Assembly (NCBI GenBank): GCA_027559495.1
Contig: JAMXSV010000003.1
Span: forward strand, 1,116,001 to 1,180,000
Direction of reading: 5' to 3'
Origin: Aurifilum marmelostoma
Taxonomy: Eukaryota; Ascomycota; Sordariomycetes; Diaporthales; Cryphonectriaceae
DNA: 64,000 nt
Under the pieces are notes generated by a model that saw only the letters and a program-made list of their open reading frames with translations, did not search any database and was not told the origin of the DNA. Positions 11,340 to 23,823 of the stretch are shown here, one piece after another. Within the stretch, counting starts at the first letter, position 1, and each line of letters begins with the position of its first letter. Position numbers and translations under genes: made by a program.

Positions 11340-14300
11340 TTGCCTGCTCTTGTGGTCTGAATCATTTCTCTTTCTCTCCGCAGAGATGTGATACAGTCTA
11401 ACTTGCATACGGCGTTGGAGAACTCCGCGTGCCAGGTTCGACGGATGCCAGATGCACACAAGAAGACCTGGTTGTCCTCAGCTAGATAGTAGCATGAAAA
11501 TGAGAAAGTAAACACCAAAAGAACATTGCCCTCTGCGAGGAATGTGTAAGAGGCTGATGCTTGGAAGTATTCTGTGATACAAGCACAGACAGTTGTGGAC
11601 AAAACTAGACTTTGTATTTGTGTGTCAGCTCTACCAAGGCATATCAGAGCCAGATGCTTTGGCTTGGTCACCTCACTCTCCATGCATGCAGAGCCACAGA
11701 AAGAGAGATACGGGGTATACACTCATTAACAGTACTAGCTGAGCAACAGGCTCTGGTGGGACCTCGAGGTGTCTGTATCCAAAAAGAGGAAAAAAGAATA
11801 TCACCGTGCCAGCCATACTACGCCAATCAACACCCTCCATGACCTGGCTTGGCTTCGATCCCGACCAAGCAACCCTCCTTCGGTGTTGGGCGGACAACGA
11901 TCATTCAAGTTGCCCAACAAAGACCTCGGTGACCACACGCTACATCTCTCGGCTCAAGCAAACGCCGATGCACGCAAAGATCGACTTGCTCTCAAGAAAG
12001 TCACTTGCCCCCCCCCCCCCCCCTTTTCAGCACCAAGACGTAGACATATACTCTGAGGTGGGCCTCCGCGGACCAGGTAGTGCCTTCACTCACGTGGGCA
12101 TAACGAGCAACCCACCGAGAGCCACCGCGTATCTCAGCTCGTGGCCAAAGATTAGATGTCACGTATAGCCATTTTCTCACCTTGAGGGTGCAGCTGCAGT
12201 GCAACCCTGATCATGACAAGTTGGAGCGGTGTGGCCAGCCCGCTGCAACCTTTGACTAATGATCGTCTCTTCCTTGGGTCGTCGAACTACCTTGCAGTGC
12301 GGACGCTAGAGAAATGGGACGAGGGCGCTGATAGCCGCTTTGTGCATGATGTACAGCTATGGGAGCGCACACACCTCTCATCTGCCATGCGGGCCGATGG
12401 CCAGCACGTAGCACACAGGTGGACATCTTGCCCAGACGGGCAGGTGGTGCAAACCTCGCTGATAGTCACATATGGCAAGAGTTCTTGTCAGTTGGCGCCA
12501 CTTGATCTGATGGCTTGCATGGGCGCATCGACGCCGGGCTAGGGCAGGGTGGTGTAGAGAAATGCCGTCCGATATGGGGTGACTTTGGTATGTGCTCACG
12601 ATAGAAGCGGGGGAAGGTCAGTTGTCTCTTGGTGGGATCTGGGACCTATCTCGATCGTGTAGCCCGGGAAGAGAAGGAAGTCGGGCAGCCTTTTTTTTTT
12701 TTTTATAGAACTGGATAGAGTTCGGAATGGCAGGGTAGCGACATATGACATGGATGATGAGATCGTTCTTAGATGTGGTACCTGGCTTGGTATGTGATTT
12801 GGCGTGGGGGATCGTCACCACCTGGTGCAACGCTGCGGCGGGATTGCTTGTGAAACTTTAGAAGGCGGGTAGCAGATTGTTAACCCAAGGCTGTACACAG
12901 AAGTCCAGAATGTTGACTGGTATCTATAGTGCTCTGGCTTATACTTCATCACGAGAATGAGGTACTGAGGAGGATCAGAAAAGGCACACCCTTTGGCGAC
13001 ATTCGTCAATTGAACATTGCTATATGAACATACGGTGGTGGTTGTGATGGCGATCAAACATCGGTGCCCGATGGTTGAAGCTGAAAGCCGTTTCCGAGTC
13101 TCCCCCAAGCTTGAAAGTCCTCCAAGGCCGGAGTAGATCGGGAGAGGATATATTCCTGCTCTCATGCACGAAGATATGGCACAAACTGTAAATAACCTCA
13201 GAATCATATATTGTGGGCGCGGATACAGGGCAAATGAGAAGGGGAAAAGAAAAAAAAAAAGAAAATTTCGGGCTCGGGCGGGCCGACACGAGACCTGAAT
13301 CGTTGTCAACTAGAGCGAACCCAGAGGCTTGGGTCTGGTCTGTTCTAGGGTGCTACAGTATGCTCGACCGTTCCGGATCCGAATGCTAAGTACTTCATTA
13401 GTGTCTAGATCTGACATGACGCACTCCCTAGTCACTGCAATTTCGCTGAACGTCATGAAAGATTTATGGTATGGCCTGTTGGTTGCCGCTCCACGTGGTT
13501 CAACTGAAGTGAACAGGGTTCTCGATGTGTGTCGACTGCTCAGGCGTGCCAATTTGACATCCTTTCTCCTTTTTTGTCTTCTTCCCCTTTTCCCTCCTCT
13601 CCCGAAGTTCTCTAGAAAGGGTTGCTTGTGCATTCTATTTCTGGCACGGGCTTCTGATTTGTTTGTGTCTTATCTTGACCCCTTTTGAGTGCGTCTTGGA
13701 TGGCGGATTAGAGGAAGCTGCCGTGAAATTGATAGACGAGATGGAGATTGGGAAAATTGCAGGTATGTGGCCATGCGCGGCTGTTCGTATGATGTGTATA
13801 TACGAGGCATGCTCCATACAGTCATAAGCCCTGGCTGAACATGCGACAATAACGCAGCTCCCCTGAGGACCACACCACCCCCGCCGCGGAGACATCTCTT
13901 CAGCGAAGCCATCGGCGCGGCGAGTGAGACGTTTGAAACAGGAACCTCCGCCCACGAGCCTGTTCAGGATCCTGACGCTAGTGATTGAGTGTGAATTTCG
14001 AGGACAGGGCTCAGGGGCTTTGGGGTTCATGGAGCGCCGGCCACGACAAAACGTGGAAGGTGGGCCGCGGAGGGACACGATGACTTCCAACTGCCGTCTT
14101 GACATTCTGCTTGGTCGGGGACAGGAGGGCAGTTTTGGAGAATCTGGGGACTGACGAGAGCTCGGACAGGGCTCCGGCTCCGCTTCGGACCGGACAGCAC
14201 GCAAGAGGGGGGCGGTTTGGGGATCTGCTCAAAGGCCCTGGGTTGAGCTCCTTCGCGAAGCTTGCTTCTTCCACGGCGTCGGATGCTTTGACAGGGGCAG

Positions 14301-16900
14301 AGGGATCAGCGTGATAATCCTTCCTGTCAAAAAGAAAAGACCGACTTTGGCACTCTTTTCTGAAAGTTCCCAGCCTTGCTGAGCGTAATCTTATTTGTGC
14401 TTTGCGGCGCTCTGCGAAGGTCCCAGCTCTAACGCCATGCCTGTGGACACATGCCCCAACGCTGGCACCCTGACAAGTGCGAGCACCTTGGACAAAGAAA
14501 CCATTCCTCTGTCGCTTGGCAAGTTGGGGCAGGGGTATACTGTAGCACTGGTTGAGATCAGCATCATCAAGACATCATCAGCACCATCACCACGGGTACG
14601 AGATCTTGAGGCGGGCGAGAAAACTCCTGAGTCCTCCTCGCTGTAGCCGAAGTCCTCTGTCGATGATGATCGGCCCGGGCTTTTCTGGATTGGGTTGGCC
14701 TCCGTCCCACCCCCCCGAATGCCACGTGTGGTGCAAGAGATTAGCGTGGGCCTTCTTGGGAGCGAACAAAGGCCTAGACGGTCGGACGGACACCGCCGTC
14801 ATCACAAGCAATCGGTCAGCGACTCGGGGTGACCACCGTAATTGCGAGTCTGTGTGTGTGTTGCAGAACAAGATCAGGGCGTCTCCATAATAGTGATCCG
14901 TGCAGGTCGCAAAGACACAAGACTAGTCCTTGCCTCCGGTTTGCGGGGATAAGTACTCTGCCGAGCGAGTCGATGGCCCCTTGACGATGATGTGCCAGGA
15001 GGAGGAGTGCCTGCAGCTATGTTACCTTAATCTGACACCATGTCGAATTGATAGTAGTCATTGGATGAGAGTGGCTGTCGAGGCTGTCACGCAGGAAGAG
15101 ACCGTGCAGCAAGGTTAGCGGATGCGACGTGGGAAACTTAGTGCGCCTGCGGGGTTCTGGACGTCTACCTTGATCGCTGTGCCGCGGTGACCATCTCCCG
15201 AGTAGATAGGTCTTTTTGTTTTTTTGTTTTTTTTCTTCTTCGGAGTTCGCAAGCAGCCCTCGATGTCGTGCTGTAGCGGTACTGGCAGAAAGAAAGGAAC
15301 CCAGTCTCGTCTTCACTTCCCAAGAACCCAGTTACTGGTACTGGTACTGCAGACGAGTATGGCACAATAGTATGTATGGCCGCTGCGCTAACTCCTGACT
15401 GGGTCCTTCGTCTCATCATAGACGGACAGAATGGAGCTGCGTGTCAAAGCTCCCTGTGGCCAAGAGCGGGTTCAGAGAGACCCTTTATCCACAATGTGTA
15501 CACTATGGCTTGTATGACATTGACAAGTCCCCATCTGCAGAAAATAACCTTGTGGACTTGTTTTGCTTTTTTTCTTTTCCTATGTTGATGATCTCAGTGC
15601 CAAGATTCGCTCGTATTGCTTGGCCTTTTGTTTTGGGTCTTGTTCTGGCTCTGGCCAGTACCATACTTTGGGTTGGACGAGGACCAGACCATCATCATTT
15701 ATCACTCCTAAGGTTGACAGGAGTCGAGAGCGAAGAGGGAAGAGGAAGAGGAGGAGGAGGGGAGGAGACAAGATGGACAATAAAGGATATAACAAGATCA
15801 TCATAATAGCTAGGAATAAATGAAACAACTCACCATAGACCCGTAAAATGTTATATCCCCAGAAATGAGAAGGGAAAAAAAAAAAAAGAGAAACGACGTC
15901 AATATGTGATGAAACGAAGCAAAAAAAACTTACCCAAACTAGCAGCAGCAGCAGCTGCTACTGCTCTGCTGCTGCTCTGCTGCTGCTGTGTGCCCACAGT
16001 TGGCTGCAGGCAGGGAATAGGTTCAGGCCAAGTGCTGGTCAGCTGCTCATCCAAAACAGGATGGTGGACGACTGCCCTGGTCACTGCTCTTGTGTTTGTG
16101 GGGTCCCATCCTTCTTGCAGGACGCTAATTTGGACTCAACCGTGCGCACGGGTAGGTCCTCCGTATCTAGTAGCATTTGCTGTGTACTTGTGTGCTATAG
16201 TAGCTCAGCACGTACCACACGAGCCATGGCCTCAGCGCCCTCGCACGCCTCATAATTTGGTCATTGGCCAGGGTATTCATGATTGGGTTGTCACAAAGCG
16301 AGTTGAGGCTTACTGGGTTGTCCACTCTACAGCTTGAATATGACCTTCCAACTTTTTGCTGTTGAGGCGGGCTCATCAAGAGAAATCCCAACGAACAAGC
16401 AAAATACCATGAACACACAGGACACTCTTTTCTCTGCTGTCCTTCGGCTAGGCCAGAGTGCCAATTTCGGTACGTACCGACATGACTGTACCACGGTACC
16501 AAGGTACTCTCACCAGAGCTTACAGCAGATAACGCCTGTTCTTTCCCTGGGGGAACTTAGGTCAAGACCACGACTGTGGTGCTCAAAAAGACAGATCTAG
16601 TGAGGAACCGAACCTATGCAATAACTGTCGTCATGGCTAATTATTATTGGGCCTCGTTTATAATTTTTTTTCATTTTCTTCTTTTTCTTTTCCTTTTCCT
16701 TTTTTGGCCCGAATTTTCGCGCATATCATAGGTATTTTCAAAACCACAGCCGATACCTTATTGAGAAAATAAAACTCATGAGAAGCAATAACGGAAAATT
16801 AATGAGATGAGGAAAAAGACACAAAAAAAAAAAAAGAGACATCCACAGGCCAAGACCGGCCCAGACAGACCCAGGTCATGGCAACCATAGTTACTTGAGA
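11340..16900. other. Long intergenic region, no convincing gene
   Basis: Many short overlapping frames exist on both strands, but none has domain resemblance, a signal plus splice structure, or consistent composition. The region contains a C-run of about 16 (12008-12023), poly-T and poly-A tracts (near 12691, 13251, 15210, 15874, 16825) and a triplet tract at 15951-16008. Candidate frames such as 14395-14646 and 15906-16337 look like chance or low complexity. Regulatory sequence or unannotated noncoding RNA cannot be excluded. Confidence 0.4.
15951..16008. repeat. AGC/TGC triplet tract with internal palindrome
   Basis: An AGC repeat (five units) turns directly into TGC/CTGCTG repeats, making a self-complementary element centred on AGCAGCTGCT. 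In one frame it encodes Ala/Leu/Cys runs, which explains the artificial open frame over it. Confidence 0.6.
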
Positions 16901-18183
16901 GCGGTCCCATAGTTATAGTACTTCGTAAATCAGACTGGTGGCCCTCCTCACCCTCCCAAGTGGGGCTGGACCTCGCGTGGACGTGGAAATGCAAGGCAGG
17001 ACAAGCTCGGACCATCCTTGTCATCCCTCCCCCCCCTCCCTCCTTCCCCCTGGTCGGCCTCTGCCTTGCTGGTGCTACCTTGCTATTGCCTCTACTTCCT
17101 TCCTGTGGTTCCTCCTCATCCCTCTCCCACCATTTCCCACAATTTCCTTGACCAAACTTCAACTCCTTACACACATACACACACTCACGATCTCTCGTTC
17201 ACCGTCGCCCACCTCTGCCCTCACCTCTCGATCCTCGGCATTGGTGGTCGTGCAGCTCGTCCAGACCACCTCTCTGATCACTGTTGGCCCCGGCTGCCTG
17301 AGGGCGCACGAATCCTGGGAGGGCGCGTGGAGACTGGAGGGAAGAAGACGGACGGACTGACGAGACTGGCTGGTCCAATCCACATCACACACACGCTTCT
17401 CACCAATTGGCCTCGACTGGGTGTCTCAGCACTCGTCGCTGCAGATCAAACCTTGACGCCATCCGTCTGGCTCCCAGCAGCATCCCAGGTCTCGTTGTTA
17501 TGGCGTGGTGCACGAGGCCTGTTTCTGTGAGTCCAAGTCTGTCCACGCTTAGGCTTTTGCATATCCTCTCATCTCCCCAGAGTGACGTCTCGTCCCATGT
17601 CTTGGAGCAGCCCACATGCCTAAAAGTTCCCACCTGCATTCCCGCCTCGCACCTGGGCAGATTACACGGCCTCTTGCTGCATTGCATTTGCATCTACATC
17701 TGCATCTGCATGGCATGCTGCTTATCAATTCCCACTGCGTTCCTGCAGTGCGGGATTAGAGCCGGTGTGTGGCCAGGCCGTCATCGCCTGACAGGCATCA
17801 ATGCAAATTTCCATGCCCCCTCTCCCTCCCTCCCTGTCGTGCTTGGCCCTGCACATCCGGGATCTCTCTGCATCCGCATCAGTGGGCGATACATCCCGGC
17901 TCGGTTTGCCTCTGCTGCGGACTTTCCAGCATTATACACATAATAATGTCTGGATCCAGCCTCATGCTGCCCTGCCCTGTACCCTGTCCTGCCCTTTTAT
18001 GCTCACCACTCACATCCCCTATCGCTGCCTTTCTCCGCCTCGGGCTTCGATGTGCCACCTCAACTATCCTCATACCAGCACAACCTACCGGCCGCCCCGG
18101 CGGCGAGCGTTTGTTTTTCCAATGTCGGAATCTAACCCGCACTGCAGTGAGAACCAGCAGACTCTCGTCTGCGCTTCACAGCA
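16901..18183 (+). other. Pyrimidine-rich 5' flank/leader of the LTE1-like gene
   Basis: About 1.2 kb of C/T-rich sequence precedes the RasGEF start codon and contains many ATGs with short frames, including a 178-codon frame (17407-17943) with a GCATCT-type repeat near 17690-17715. The strand bias (CT on plus, almost no long A tracts) is typical of promoters and long 5' leaders in filamentous fungi. Whether it is transcribed cannot be told from sequence. Confidence 0.4.
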
Positions 18184-21100
18184 ATGACGAGCGAAGAAAT
18201 GGAACCTGATGTCGAGCCCCCTCTGCTTCCTCTGCAGGGCGCTCGTATACGACCTGCGGCAGGTACGAGCGACCCCAAGAGCACCCTCACCACTAGCAAG
18301 CCCGAAGCCCGACAGCCAGCAAGACGCGTTCCGCAGCCGTCATCGTCGCAGAGGGGGCCCGTGTCGAGGTTGCCGGCCTCAGCCAGATCAGCGCCCCGAC
18401 CTTCGGCCCAGTCCAGGCGTCCTCCTGTCAGCTCGAGGCGGGCCCTGGACCGTGCCACAGCACCACCGTCAGCCCCTGTGATTCCGTCGTCGTCGTCCGT
18501 CGCCACTCGCGACGCCGTCACTTCGAGATCGAGGCCACTTCTACCTGTAGTCGAGCGGAGTAACCCAGAATTGGCTTCAGCATTGAAACGGCCGAGGACC
18601 AACTCGGAAACCGAGAGAGGGGATATCACGCCCGATGGTGGCTCTGGTGGCCGGGAAGGCCGCCGGTTTGCCGTGTCCAATGTCGGCAACAATGGGCGCA
18701 TTTATCTGAGGTAGGTCTGACGGGAGGGCAATCTGTGCGACAGACAGGAAGCGGATCGCCATGCTAACGAGACATTCATCTTCTCCAGACCCACCGTCCG
18801 CCCGGCTCATGAGCGGCATCAGCAGCCGAATTTTGTCTTCCCGATGACGCCGCCGCAGACGGCGGGGCTGGGCCCCAAGGGCAATGAGCAGACCAGACGG
18901 CCAGACTTCCTCGATGTTGGCAGGTCGCACGACTCTGAGTGGACTTTGAGCCAGGGGCCCGCGACACCTACGAATCAGCCACTACAGACACTCCTCCTCA
19001 ATGACCGGTCGGCGCAGACAGCAGCGCACCGCCGAGCTATGTCCGACTCGACTATTCAGGACGCCAGCGTTGCCCGAGAATCTGACGCCGGCGGGTTCAA
19101 GATCGTCATCACTAAGCCAGGCGAAGAGAGCCGTTCGAAAACGCTCGAGGATATCGACACCCGAGATCCACCCTTTCTTGAGATCCTCATACCCTCCTGG
19201 AAACTGGGCACCCCACGTTGGTCCACGAGAGGCACTCCTTTCCTTCGGGGCTCTAGTTATGCGCCGACCGAGGAATTCCGCTCCAGCCATCCTTCCCCTC
19301 TCCCGCCCCGTTTTGGGCCAGGTTCCATCAGGATTCCCTCGGCCCGTCTCTCGAGTTCTCTCAGGTCTCCATTCATATCCTCTGTTCGTCTGTCACCAGA
19401 ACACGCTCTCCGCTCGACGTACATGTCTACCCACCAGGCAATCGAACCCGCCATGTTCGATGCTCTGACCTTCAAGCCCGCCTGTGACGATCGCGCTATT
19501 GTCAGATATTCTCCATCCACTGCTGCGGTGACTGCGGCCACTCCACCCCGCCTTGTGGCAGAAATCACGTCGCCGACCTTTCTCGACTATGAGCTCCTGT
19601 CCGACTTCTTCCTCACTTTCCGCTCCTACTTGGCGCCTCTCGACCTGCTCAGGATGCTGTTCGCAAGGATGCGCTGGTCACTTGCCAGGGACGACGAGAT
19701 CGGCACGGTTGTTCGCGTTAGAACTTTTGTGGCGCTGAGGCACTGGATCCTCAACTACTTTGTCGACGATTTCGTCTGCGAGTACGACGTGCGCGTCAAG
19801 TTCTGCATCCTGATGAACGAATTGGCCGAAGAGATGGCCCGATTTGCCAAGGCGCGGCGGGTGCAGGTCAAGATCCTGGCCGAGCTCAAAAAATGCTGGA
19901 GACGGGTTTGCGCGCAGTTCTGGGACGGGTCCGAGTTTGACGCGAACCTACCACCAGAAGCTCCGATCACCCCTGGCGGCATTCCTGGGCACCGTGACCC
20001 GAGTCTCGATCCAAGTCTTCTGGAGGAATACTCGCTTGATGGGCCGCCGCAGCTAGATACGATCTATGCGCCGCTGACGAGCAATCCACCGGACGTGGAG
20101 ACCAGTTTCTATCGTGAAGTTGCCGAAGCCGGCGGAAGCGACTATGGGCACGGTCAAGGTCGATCACGGACACCCAGCAACGAAATGGGCGAGAGGATTC
20201 TCAGGCAGCATGCACAGTTCTCCCCCACAAGCATGTCGAGCGTGGACGCGCTTTCGTGCTCGATCCCGCTAAGATTCGCGGCCCCACGATCGAATCAACC
20301 CCTTGCTGCACACCCCGTGGACCCGAGCGCTCTCTACAACAACCCTGAGCCGGTCGCCACAACCCCGCGAGCCTTGACAGGAAAACGAGTGCGGGCCCAG
20401 CACTCTCACAAGCGCAACAAGAGTACTTCGGACTCACTCAGAGAGCGTGATCCGATCCTGGAACGGCTGCTCCAGAAAAATACCGAGACCACCCTGTCGC
20501 TGCCCTACGCAGGCAGTCTAGTGAGGGGCAATGTTTTGCCGCCCGGCCAGGCTTTTGTCGAGATCCTCACGCCAAATTCGGGCGGTGGACCAAGCAGGCA
20601 GACCACGTACCTCCGCTTAGAGACCCATGAAGCTGCCAAGGACAAGACCCCGCCTTCTGCGATGTCAGGCCAGGGCATGCGGCGTCTCATAGGCAGTGTT
20701 CGTCGCGCGTTGAGCTCCAGGGGCCAGGAAATGTCGCCGACGCAGGGGAACTTCAACATCACGCCCATAGGGCCTCGAGGAGTGACCGCAAATAGGTTGC
20801 CAGGGACCGCGATAGTGCCGCAGTCCCGCCCACGAGCGAACAACTCTCGACCGCCTGTTCGGATTGACTTATTGGGAGCTGAGATCATTGAAGATTTCAA
20901 GAGAGTGGTGCGTGAGGATGCGGCCGAAGCGGCAGCGCGCACTTTTCACGGCTCCACCCCATCGACACCAACCACCATCAGAAACCCGATTGGGCTGGTA
21001 GAGCACGACACAGCACGCATCGAAAGCCTGCTCGGGGTCCGCTATGGAGACGAGGACAGGCGACCCATGAGTGACGGAGGGGTGACGGCCGGAAGCAAGT

Positions 21101-23823
21101 CGATTCTAATATTCGACGGCACGCGGGCGTCTGACGGGCATCCAGCCATGACTGGTGCTATCCCTGTGCTGACGCCATCTGTCGAAGCCTTCGCCGACTC
21201 GTTCATCCCATCTGGTGCTGATCCAACGCCGCCGAACACGCCGCCGGATAGGATCGCCGACACGCCGAGGAGGTCTTCGCATTTGCTCGGGCAACACATG
21301 CTGCGATCAGCAAGGTCTGCTGATGATCTACCACCGTTCATTCCGGACTTGGATTCGCTTGACGATGACCTGAGTTCGCGCCGAGGCGAGAAGTACGAAC
21401 GGCCGTCAGTGTATCCCAGGCGTCGGTCTTCAAACTCTTACTCGCAGTCGCAGTCTCGTCCGCCCCTAAGTGGCGTCTCGCGCTTCTCACAACACCGATA
21501 CAGCCGATCACTATTCTCAAACGGCACGATGGGTCCTCGGAGGCGCGCTTCATTCCACAGTGGGATGGATCACCGGTCGACGCTCCGCAGTTTTGACGCT
21601 GTGTCCGAGTCCAACAGGCTTTCAGAACAATCTTCTGAAGTTGCCGTGCCACACCCACTCAGAATTTTGAGGCGAAGACCCGGTGGAGATCTCCGAGCAG
21701 TCAACAACGTGGTCGATCTGGGGCATGCCGAGTTGCGCAGGTCCAGATCTCTAGGATCTTTGACGACCGGCACTTTTACGAACTCCATCGGAACCTCGCT
21801 CCTCCAGAGCCCGAACATGGCCCGGGACTCCACGGCCTTGCTGGACATCATTAACAGTGGCACCTCCCGCGATCGAACCCAGGCATTTTCTGTCGGTATG
21901 ATGGCAGACAAGTCCAAACGGAGACTTTCGCTTCTAAGCACATTCTCCTCAAAGCCGATCATGAGGCCATCGTTCGAGGCTGAGGCGCAGCGTCTGGCAA
22001 ATATTCCCGATGATGACGACGATGGCGGAGTCGAGTCGGCTCTTTTGAAGCTGGAGGGCAGGTATCAGAAGAAGGCTTTCAGGTTGTCCATGGAACCAGT
22101 CAAGTCTCACCTGAGAGAGATGGAAAATGCCGATGACCGGTCACTGGATAGCTCGGACAACACGGACGTGAAGGCTGAGAAGAAGAAGCACCGAAATGAG
22201 CACATTGGCGAGGAGGGCGTCATCCCGTTTCCTTCCTCTGATGGCGATGTTTCGCCCGTCTCTCCATCCCTCTTGAGCCAACCGGTCCAGGAGAGCAATG
22301 ACACACTTGCACGCGAGCCGCGGGTGGAAGTCATCTCGCTCCTCTCCGAGGGCTCAAACTCCTCCTTGGCATCTATTCCCCTGCTTCAACGCGGCTTGAC
22401 AGACGATGAGCGGCGGAGCAGAGCGGCGTGGGTGAACCGGTCGATTCTCGAGGACGGTGCAGATGGTGGCAATAGCACGGCTGACGAGGGAGAAGAGGCC
22501 GGCCAGGATCGTGTCTCCTACGAGATTGTTAAAAAGTCTGAGAGCATTGAGAAGATCAAGCCAGGAGACACGATGCCAACTAGAGAGCGCAGCAGTACGA
22601 GGGTCTCGCAGGTGTCGCAGCAGTCCTTCCTGAACATTGACGATAGCGATGACGACGACGAGCTCTCGTCCGAGATGTCTGAGATGCCGCTGGAAGAGGA
22701 CGAGGATATCATTGCGTTCCCGTCTCTGCGACCTGGCGCATCGTTGACAAAGATCCGTACGTCTGAGGACCCACCACACTTTATGGAAGCCGAGCGGTTG
22801 TCGTCGCCTGCCATGTCACCAGATGTTCCCAAGGGGTCTCACGTGGACACTGTTCCGGAACTTCATGCCACACAAATCTGGGGCGTGAAGCCCTTACCTC
22901 CGACACCCGAGGACACGCCTACGTTTACGCAGCCAGGTACGAAGCCGAAACAATCTCCGGACTCCACTGGCGTGACCGGAGCCCTACGAAGCGCGACCGA
23001 AGCCAACGAGCGCGATGCGAACGCGCACAAATACTCTGCACACCTTCCATTCATACTGGCTTTTGATTCGGAAGTCCTTGCACAGCAGTTCACGCTCATA
23101 GAGAAGGACGCTCTTAATGAGATTGACTGGAAGGAGCTCATTGACATGCGATGGAAAAACGCCGAGAACAACGACGCGCGCTCGTGGGTGCAGTTTCTGC
23201 GCGACACAGACGCTCGAGGTGTCGAGGTGGTCATTGCTCGTTTCAACATTGTGGTCAAGTGGGCGATCTCTGAAATCGTTCTCACTCAGGACATCGAGGA
23301 ACGTGCTCGTTGCATCATCAAGTACATACACATTGCGTCGCACTGCAGGCGGTATCGCAACTTTGCGACCATGAGCCAGATTGCGATCGCACTGACGAGC
23401 ACCGAGGTCAGCCGTCTGGCGAAGACGTGGGACCTAGTTCCGGCTCGCGACACCAGGGCACTACACGAACTTGAGGCTCTAATCTCGCCCACCCGCAACT
23501 TTTATGCCCTGCGTGCGGAGATGGAGGGTGGCGGTCTCGCGAGTGCCGGAATGGGATGTATACCGTTTGTGGGAATTTATACCCACGATCTCATCTTTAA
23601 TTCGCAACGACCCGCTGAGATAGCCAGCAGCCCGACGACCGCGCCACTGATCAACTTTGAGCGGTGCAGGATCGCGGCGGGCATCGTTAAGGCCTTACTG
23701 CGTCTGTTAGAGGCGAGCACATTATACAGCTTCCAACCGATCGAGGGCATCACTGAGCGCTGCCTCTGGATGAGCGCTCTGACCGATGACGAAATCCGAC
23801 GGCACTCTCAAGGCCTGCAGTAG
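18184..23823 (+). CDS. LTE1: Lte1-like Ras guanine-nucleotide exchange factor
   Basis: Exons 18184-18710 and 18789-23823 (5562 nt, 1853 aa) with a GTAGGT...TCCAG intron; AG|A rebuilds the junction Arg. A RasGEF N-terminal domain (about residues 399-525; PPRLVAEITSPTFLDYELLS, then FFLTFRSYLAPLDLLRML) is far from the C-terminal CDC25/RasGEF catalytic domain (about 1591-1853; AFDSEVLAQQFTLIEKDALN, FNIVVKWAISEIVL, FATMSQIAIALTS, IPFVGIYTHDLIF). The two are separated by over 1000 residues of low-complexity Ser/Pro/Asp-rich sequence. This layout matches Lte1, the GEF-like activator of mitotic exit and polarity in yeasts. A Ras1/Cdc25-type GEF normally has an SH3 domain, not seen here. Whether the protein has nucleotide-exchange activity cannot be read from the sequence. 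No frameshift in 5 kb of coding sequence. Confidence 0.88.

Noticed and set aside
15906..16337. 143-codon plus frame with Ala/Leu/Cys runs resembling a signal peptide
   Set aside because: The runs come from the AGC/TGC triplet tract; the remainder has no family resemblance.
17407..17943. 178-codon plus frame upstream of LTE1
   Set aside because: Contains a GCATCT-repeat-derived ICIYICICM stretch and sits in CT-rich leader sequence; likely chance.
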